Positions 5,687-6,675 of a stretch of 6,675 nt of DNA are shown one piece after another. The translations under genes were made by a program, and so were the position numbers. The DNA comes from JBHHYR01 sp046757585. Lineage in GTDB: Bacteria > Desulfobacterota > Binatia > HRBIN30. Numbering within the stretch: position 1 is the first letter of the stretch; the number at the start of each line of letters is the position of its first letter. The notes below the pieces were generated by a model that did no database searches, was not told where the DNA came from, and saw only the letters and a list, made by a program, of their open reading frames with translations. Location: the NCBI GenBank assembly GCA_046757585.1, contig JBHHYR010000216.1:1-6675 (forward strand), read 5' to 3'.

Positions 5687-5715
5687 TTGACGCCGCCGGT
5701 GAAAAAACCGACAAT
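5687..5715 (+). promoter_or_regulatory. Promoter candidate for the zinc-ribbon gene
   Basis: TTGACG (5687-5692; five of six -35 bases) is followed after exactly 17 bases by GACAAT (5710-5715; four of six). The start would be near 5722, giving a leader of about 34 bases before GTG 5756. The surrounding sequence turns AT-rich just here, as expected for a promoter. Confidence 0.45.
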
Positions 5716-5755
5716 CAAACCCACTTTATTTCTTTGTCTTCTTGAGGTCTTGCCT

Positions 5756-6046
5756 GTGAGTATTCTGAATCTGTTCCGCCGTTTGAAACGGCCGCACTGG
5801 CATCTCTGCTACGACTGCATGCGCCAGAACAACCTTGTGGCCGAGGGAGCCATCTTCTTCAACGACGGTCCCCCCAACGCCGACTACCTGGGCCGGCCGC
5901 ACTACCGCTGCCCGCGCTGCCGCTCGCTGAACACACGCACCTTCCAGTTCCTGAAGGAAGGAGGAGAGGAGGCGGCGCTCAGCGGGCTGGAGCGCATCGT
6001 CAAGGCCAACCCGCGCAGCCGCTTCCAGGTGGCGCCGCGCGCCTAG
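5756..6046 (+). CDS. Small two-CxxC putative zinc-ribbon protein
   Basis: A 96-residue protein of unknown function. Two CxxC pairs, CYDC (18-21) and CPRC (52-55), are 30 residues apart and would bind one zinc ion in a ribbon or rubredoxin-like knuckle arrangement. The N-terminus is basic (NLFRRLKRPHWH) and the C-terminal third looks helical (EEAALSGLERIVKA). There is no signal peptide or membrane segment, so it is likely cytoplasmic, perhaps binding nucleic acid or protein. The start is GTG 5756 with GAGG eight bases before it. The open frame continues upstream but only as sequence antisense to rplS. It lies on the opposite strand between rplS and trmD, and its TAG overlaps the TAG of trmD. 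The coding call is supported by the spaced Cys pairs and the ribosome site; the family is not recognised. Confidence 0.72.
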   Translation: MSILNLFRRLKRPHWHLCYDCMRQNNLVAEGAIFFNDGPPNADYLGRPHYRCPRCRSLNTRTFQFLKEGGEEAALSGLERIVKANPRSRFQVAPRA

Positions 6047-6675
6047 CCGCGGCGCGCTTTTTCCAGCAGGGCGAGGTCTTCCTTGCTCAACTGAGCGCGC
6101 GCCAGCAGGTCGGGGCGGTTACGCCGCGTTTTTTCCAGCGCCTTCTGCCGGCGCCAGCGGCGCACCTCTTCATGGTGGCCGCTCAGCAGCACCTCGGGCG
6201 CCTTCCAGCCGCGAAAGCTGGCCGGGCGGGTGTAGTGCGGGCAGTCGAGAATGCCGCCCGCGGTGATGCGCGCCTCGGGATGCACGGTAAAAGACTCCTC
6301 GATCTTTGAGCGCTCATCGCCCAGCGCCTGCGGCAGCAGGCGCGTCACCGCGTCCACCACCACCGCCGCCGCCAGCTCGCCCCCCGTCAGCACGTAGTCG
6401 CCGATGGAGAGCTCGATCGTCGCCAGGTGCTCGGCCACGCGCTCGTCCACGCCCTCGTAGCGCCCGCACAGCAGCACCAGCCGCTCCATGCCCGCCAGCG
6501 ATTGCGCGGTGCTTTGATGGAAGAGCTTGCCCTGTGCCGAGAGCAGCACCACCGCGGTATGGGTGCGCTGCTCGGCGGTGACCTCGCTGAGAATCTCTTC
6601 CACCGCCGCGAACAGCGGCTCCGGCTTCAGCACCATGCCTTCGCCGCCGCCGAAGGGCCGGTCGTCCACGGTGCG
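6043..6675 (-). CDS. trmD: tRNA (guanine37-N1)-methyltransferase, 5' end missing
   Basis: The C-terminal 210 or so residues of TrmD, the SPOUT-family enzyme that methylates G37 of tRNAs using S-adenosylmethionine. The frame runs off the right edge in RTVDDRPFGGGEGMVLKP, so by comparison with about 250-residue relatives some 45-50 N-terminal residues lie outside. Counting from the residue after V in VDDRP, the trefoil-knot SAM site is present: LLCGRYEGVDERV (66-78) and SIGDYVLTGGELA (88-100). LDCPHYTRP, FRGWKAPEVLLSGHHEEVRRWRR and the C-terminal tRNA-binding part follow. The catalytic Arg is kept (R110), but the position of the usual catalytic Asp is Glu125 (EESF), and about nine extra residues follow before LDCPHYTRP. 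The stop TAG interlocks with the convergent zinc-ribbon gene. Confidence 0.96.
   Translation of the reverse strand, partial: RTVDDRPFGGGEGMVLKPEPLFAAVEEILSEVTAEQRTHTAVVLLSAQGKLFHQSTAQSLAGMERLVLLCGRYEGVDERVAEHLATIELSIGDYVLTGGELAAAVVVDAVTRLLPQALGDERSKIEESFTVHPEARITAGGILDCPHYTRPASFRGWKAPEVLLSGHHEEVRRWRRQKALEKTRRNRPDLLARAQLSKEDLALLEKARRG

Noticed and set aside
5342..5755. Upstream in-frame extension of the zinc-ribbon gene
   Set aside because: It is antisense to rplS and its start region has no protein-like features. GTG 5756 has a good ribosome site and begins the conserved-looking part.

Overview
The window reads as a bacterial chromosome segment with a conserved translation block at the right end and an accessory stretch in the middle. 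The best guess for the source is Acidobacteriota or a relative. Three things point there: a soluble helix-turn-helix + TolB-like + TPR protein, short CGGCTnnAGCCG palindromes at the left edge, and high-GC housekeeping genes. This is inferred from gene architecture, not proven.

Left part (1-1632). Two palindromic REP-like units lie beyond the end of a minus-strand M50 (site-2 protease type) membrane metalloprotease (74-778, TTG start). Only 62 bp away, a secreted protein (841-1632, GTG start) diverges from it. That protein has the scaffold of the peptidase MA-like (gluzincin) fold but lacks the HExxH metal site and the third-ligand glutamate, so it looks like a pseudo-protease.

Middle part (1633-5188). 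This stretch is visibly less GC-rich than its flanks. A minus-strand regulator-like protein (1676-3304) carries an HTH domain, a TolB-like domain and TPR repeats, and has a recognisable promoter. Across a 238-bp divergent intergenic region lie two plus-strand genes for exported proteins: a small barrel-like protein (3543-4022) and a right-handed beta-helix protein with NosD-type coils (4078-5031). The intergenic region holds a candidate operator (GTGACA repeated one helical turn apart). It also holds a leader in which one segment can pair either with the Shine-Dalgarno site or with an alternative partner. The layout suggests the HTH/TPR protein may control itself and/or the two secreted proteins.

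Right part (5189-6675). rplS (ribosomal protein L19) and the 3' portion of trmD (tRNA m1G37 methyltransferase) lie on the minus strand in the usual order. Between them, on the opposite strand, sits a small two-CxxC putative zinc-ribbon gene (5756-6046) with its own promoter candidate. Its stop codon interlocks with that of trmD in one CTAG. The TrmD fragment has Glu at the position of the usual catalytic Asp, and a short insertion just after it.

I saw no tRNA or rRNA gene, CRISPR array, insertion sequence or replication origin. No non-coding stretch exceeds 300 bases. The most unusual items are the pseudo-protease beside an intact protease, the candidate RNA switch and operator in the 3305-3542 region, and the antisense zinc-ribbon gene inside the trmD-rplS pair.
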